Source of the DNA: Methylomonas methanica
GTDB lineage: Bacteria > Pseudomonadota > Gammaproteobacteria > Methylococcales > Methylomonadaceae
DNA: 33,960 nucleotides
Direction: 5' to 3'
NCBI RefSeq assembly: GCF_001644035.1
Contig: NZ_LUUG01000078.1
Coordinates: forward strand, 1 to 33,960
Under the pieces are notes generated by a model. That model ran no database searches, had not been told where the DNA came from, and worked only from the letters and a program-made list of their open reading frames with translations. The translations under genes and the position numbers were made by a program. Positions 31,021 to 33,960 of this stretch are shown here, one piece after another (positions within the stretch are counted from its first letter, which is position 1; every line of letters begins with the position of its first letter).

Positions 31021-33761
31021 ATACGCCAGCCACTGCCCCGGTGGTGCGCATACAAAACCTGAGTTTGCACTATGGCGAGCAGGTGGCACTGGATAATCTG
31101 AATTTGGATTTGCCGGCCAATCAAATGCTGGGCTTGATCGGCCCGGATGGCGTCGGCAAATCCAGCCTGATGTCGCTGCTCACCGGCGCGCGGGCCATAC
31201 AACAAGGTAAGATCGAAGTGTTAGGTGGCGACATGGCTGATGCCGGCCATCGCCGCGCAGTCTGTCCGCGCATCGCTTACATGCCGCAAGGGCTGGGCAA
31301 AAATCTTTATCTGACCCTCTCGGTGTTTGAAAACGTCGATTTCTTTGGCCGGCTGTTTGGTCAGCAGCAAGCCGAACGAGAACAACGCATCGCCGAATTA
31401 CTGAAAAGCACTAACCTAGAGTCCTTCCGCGACCGCCCTGCCGGGCAACTGTCCGGCGGCATGAAACAAAAGCTGGGCTTATGCTGCGCGCTAATCCACG
31501 ACCCCGATCTGCTGGTGCTGGACGAACCCACCACCGGCGTCGATCCCTTATCCCGCGCCCAGTTCTGGGAGCTGATTGCCCGCCTACGTCAGCGCCGCGC
31601 CGGGATGAGCGTGCTGGTTTCGACCGCTTATATGGACGAAGCCGAGCGCTTCGACTGGCTGGTGGCGATGGATGCCGGCAAGATTCTGGCGACCGGCACC
31701 GCCGCCGAACTGCGCGAACAAGCAAAAGCCGATAGTCTGGAAGAAGCCTTTATTTTATTACTGCCGGAAGCCAAGCGCCGCGGTCATAAGGCCATCGTGA
31801 TTCCACCCCGACAAAGCAGTGGTGAGGACATCGCTATTGAAGCCCACGATTTAAGTATGCGCTTTGGCGAATTTCTGGCGGTGGACAACGTCAGCCTGCG
31901 CATTGAACGCGGCGAGATTTTCGGCTTTTTGGGTTCCAACGGCTGCGGAAAATCCACCACCATGAAAATGCTCACCGGCTTGTTGCAACCCAGTTCCGGA
32001 ACGGCCTTATTGTTTGGGCAAGTGGTCGATGCCGGCAATCTAGCCACCCGCAAACGGGTGGGTTATATGTCGCAGGCCTTCTCGTTGTATTCCGAACTGA
32101 CGGTCAAGCAAAACCTGGAGTTGCACGCCAAGCTGTTTCATCTGCCGGCAGCGAACATCTCTGAACGCGTCGCCGAGATGGCCCAACGCTTCCAGCTTGA
32201 TGCGGTATTGGACACATTGCCCGACGCGCTGCCGCTGGGTATCCGCCAACGCCTGTCGCTGGCAGTAGCCATGATCCACCGCCCGGACCTGCTGATCCTC
32301 GACGAACCTACCTCCGGCGTCGATCCGATCGAACGGGACCGCTTCTGGGAAATGATGATAGAGCTATCCCGCCACGACCAGGTCACCATTTTTATTTCAA
32401 CCCACTTCATGAACGAAGCTGAACGCTGCGACCGCATTTCGCTGATGCACGCCGGCAAAGTGTTGGCTAGCGATACGCCGGCAGCATTGGTCAAGGATAG
32501 CGGCCACGCCAGTTTGGAGGAAGCCTTTATCGGCTATCTGCAGAAAGCCAGCGGTGGCGAGGCAGCGGCAGACACATCCACCGAACCGGCGGTGGTCGTG
32601 TCACCGCAAACCCAAGCCGCGCAAGCCGGCGCCGGTTTCAGTTTGACCCGTCTTTACAGTTATACGCTGCGTGAAGCCTTGGAACTGCGCCGCGATCCGA
32701 TCCGCGCCTCGATTGCTTTGGTCGGTACCTTGTTTTTGATGTTCACCTTCGGCTATGGGATTACCATGGATGTGGAGGATTTACGCTTTGCGGTGCTAGA
32801 CCGCGACCAAACCACACTCAGCAACAATTACGCGCTGGATTTGGGCGGCTCGCGCTATTTTCTGCCTCGCCCTCCGCTGGCCGATTACGCCGAACTCGAT
32901 CAGCGCATGCGCAGCGGTGAACTGAGCCTGGCTTTGGAAATTCCGCCCCACTTCGCCCGCGATTTGGAACGCGGCGATCAGGTCAAGATCGGCGCCTGGA
33001 TCGATGGCGCCATGCCGACCCGTGCCGAGAACGTCATCGGTTACGTGCAAGCCATGCACCAAGGCTGGCTGCTGGAAATGGCCCGCAGCCGCAGTACGAC
33101 CCAGCTACCCGCTGGCTTGATGAAGATAGAAACCCGCTTTCGCTACAACGCCGACGTCAAAAGCTTGCCGGCCATGGTGCCGGCGGTGATCCCCATTTTA
33201 TTGATGCTGATTCCTGCCATGCTCAGCGCGCTGAGTGTGGTCCGTGAAAAAGAACTGGGCTCGATATTAAATTTATACGTCACGCCAGTGACTAAATTCG
33301 AGTTTTTAGTGGGCAAACAACTGCCTTACATCGCGGTCGGCATGCTGAATTTTCTGCTGCTGTCTATCCTAGCCATCTTCGTATTCGGCGTGCCATTCAA
33401 AGGCAATTTTCTAACCTTGACCGTCGCCGCCCTGCTCTATGTCACCGCCTCGACCGGCATCGGCCTGCTGATTTCCACCTTAACCAACAGCCAAATAGCA
33501 GCCATCTTCGCCACCTTTCTGACCACCTTCATTCCCTCCACCCGCTTCTCCGGGATGATAGACCCCGTCTCCTCACTGGAAGGCGGTGCCCGACTGATGG
33601 GCGAAACCTTCCCCGGCGCCTACTTCCTGACCATATGCCGCGGCACATTCTCCAAGGCCTTAGGCTTTGCCGAACTCGGCCCGTCGCTATGGCCACTGGC
33701 TCTGGCGATTCCAATTATCGTCGGCCTGAGTGTACTGCTGTTGAAAAAGCAGGAACGTTGA
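31017..33761 (+). CDS. rbbA: RbbA-like ABC transporter with two ATPase domains and ABC-2 membrane part
   Basis: A 914-residue protein matching the length and layout of E. coli RbbA (ribosome-associated ATPase). ATPase 1 has Walker A GPDGVGKS (K48), signature LSGGMKQ (145-151) and Walker B LLVLDEP (D169, E170). ATPase 2 has Walker A GSNGCGKS (K312) and LLILDEP (D429, E430), but its signature reads LPLGIRQ (405-411), losing the LSGG form, so one composite ATP site may be weak. The C-terminal part (about 540-914) is an ABC-2 permease with about six membrane segments and a large periplasmic loop. I choose the ATG at 31017, which overlaps the stop of the preceding gene. With the fusion protein and outer-membrane factor it likely forms an export system; the substrate is unknown. 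No yhhJ-type permease follows within the window. Confidence 0.93.
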   Translation: MNTPATAPVVRIQNLSLHYGEQVALDNLNLDLPANQMLGLIGPDGVGKSSLMSLLTGARAIQQGKIEVLGGDMADAGHRRAVCPRIAYMPQGLGKNLYLTLSVFENVDFFGRLFGQQQAEREQRIAELLKSTNLESFRDRPAGQLSGGMKQKLGLCCALIHDPDLLVLDEPTTGVDPLSRAQFWELIARLRQRRAGMSVLVSTAYMDEAERFDWLVAMDAGKILATGTAAELREQAKADSLEEAFILLLPEAKRRGHKAIVIPPRQSSGEDIAIEAHDLSMRFGEFLAVDNVSLRIERGEIFGFLGSNGCGKSTTMKMLTGLLQPSSGTALLFGQVVDAGNLATRKRVGYMSQAFSLYSELTVKQNLELHAKLFHLPAANISERVAEMAQRFQLDAVLDTLPDALPLGIRQRLSLAVAMIHRPDLLILDEPTSGVDPIERDRFWEMMIELSRHDQVTIFISTHFMNEAERCDRISLMHAGKVLASDTPAALVKDSGHASLEEAFIGYLQKASGGEAAADTSTEPAVVVSPQTQAAQAGAGFSLTRLYSYTLREALELRRDPIRASIALVGTLFLMFTFGYGITMDVEDLRFAVLDRDQTTLSNNYALDLGGSRYFLPRPPLADYAELDQRMRSGELSLALEIPPHFARDLERGDQVKIGAWIDGAMPTRAENVIGYVQAMHQGWLLEMARSRSTTQLPAGLMKIETRFRYNADVKSLPAMVPAVIPILLMLIPAMLSALSVVREKELGSILNLYVTPVTKFEFLVGKQLPYIAVGMLNFLLLSILAIFVFGVPFKGNFLTLTVAALLYVTASTGIGLLISTLTNSQIAAIFATFLTTFIPSTRFSGMIDPVSSLEGGARLMGETFPGAYFLTICRGTFSKALGFAELGPSLWPLALAIPIIVGLSVLLLKKQER

Positions 33762-33784
33762 ATGACGTTAAGTCAAGCGGTTTC

Positions 33785-33960
33785 AATCCCGTTATTCCGC
33801 CCCGAGCATCGCAGCTTTTGGCGAACAAGGCCCGCAGGGGAGCGGCAAGGATGCCGCTCGTTTTCGCAGGGCCAGGGATGGCCCTTCGAAAACCCTCGCC
33901 AAAAGCAAGACGCGCAGGATAAAGGCGGAATCCGGGTGGCCTTTTCTTTGGATACTTTCT
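33785..33960. repeat. Extragenic repeat with two CARGGATG hairpins
   Basis: After the RbbA gene. Hairpin 1: GAGCGGCA AGGA TGCCGCTC (33840-33859). Hairpin 2: AGGGCCA GGGA TGGCCCT (33868-33885), extended by TTTTCG/CGAAAA to 33861-33892 with one mismatch. The sequence then continues into CAAAAGCAAGACGCGCAGG and CTTTTCTTTGGATACTTTCT, which looks like part of a larger dispersed extragenic repeat cut by the window end. Both loops show CARGGATG, the core of CsrA/RsmA binding sites. Confidence 0.6.

Overview
The window looks like chromosome of a gammaproteobacterium, most like a type I methanotroph (Methylomonas/Methylobacter relatives). This is inferred from a squalene-hopene cyclase, SmbP-like small proteins, several paralogous Crp/Fnr regulators of the 'HLLxALP' type, many PAS/c-di-GMP proteins and dispersed extragenic palindromes. 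No methane-oxidation gene, rRNA, tRNA, transposase, phage gene or CRISPR array is visible, so the taxonomy is a guess.

Layout. 1-9.6 kb (minus strand): SmbP-like protein, a giant cyclic beta-1,2-glucan synthase (2900 aa) and two tiny membrane proteins (DUF3309, DUF3096). 10.2-13.8 kb: zinc alcohol dehydrogenase, Crp/Fnr regulator 1, and a PAS-GGDEF cyclase followed by a 42-bp tandem-repeat array. 14.1-16.9 kb (minus): cytochrome b561, a secreted protein, and an OmpA-type lipoprotein paired with a DUF4398 lipoprotein. 17.2-19.7 kb: PAS protein, Arg-rich hypothetical, VapBC toxin-antitoxin, RlpA-like lipoprotein. 20-22.3 kb (minus): squalene-hopene cyclase with a coupled membrane protein. 22.7-28.1 kb: Crp/Fnr 2, a PAS-PAS-GGDEF-EAL protein, a second small secreted protein, Crp/Fnr 3 and a DUF4870-like protein. 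28.4-33.8 kb: outer-membrane factor, membrane-fusion protein and RbbA-like ABC transporter operon, then an extragenic repeat with two CsrA-type hairpins.

Main discovery. At least eleven intergenic sites carry a 16-bp palindrome close to TGTnCGnTAnCGnACA, usually followed by GAC(C) on the downstream side. In nine of them a -10-like hexamer (mostly TAnnCT) starts exactly 22 bases after the palindrome; in two more it starts at 23. If that hexamer occupies -12 to -7, the palindrome is centred at -41.5, the position of class II Crp/Fnr activation. Six sites form three divergent pairs (22.5, 26.7 and 28.2 kb), each firing outward. The predicted regulon covers envelope lipoproteins, small membrane proteins, a small protein, an efflux operon, an alcohol dehydrogenase, two Crp/Fnr genes and a ~120-nt terminated transcript upstream of the hopanoid gene. 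One or more of the three Crp/Fnr paralogues is the obvious candidate activator. The picture is an envelope/stress regulon, with c-di-GMP enzymes, cyclic glucan and hopanoid synthesis alongside.
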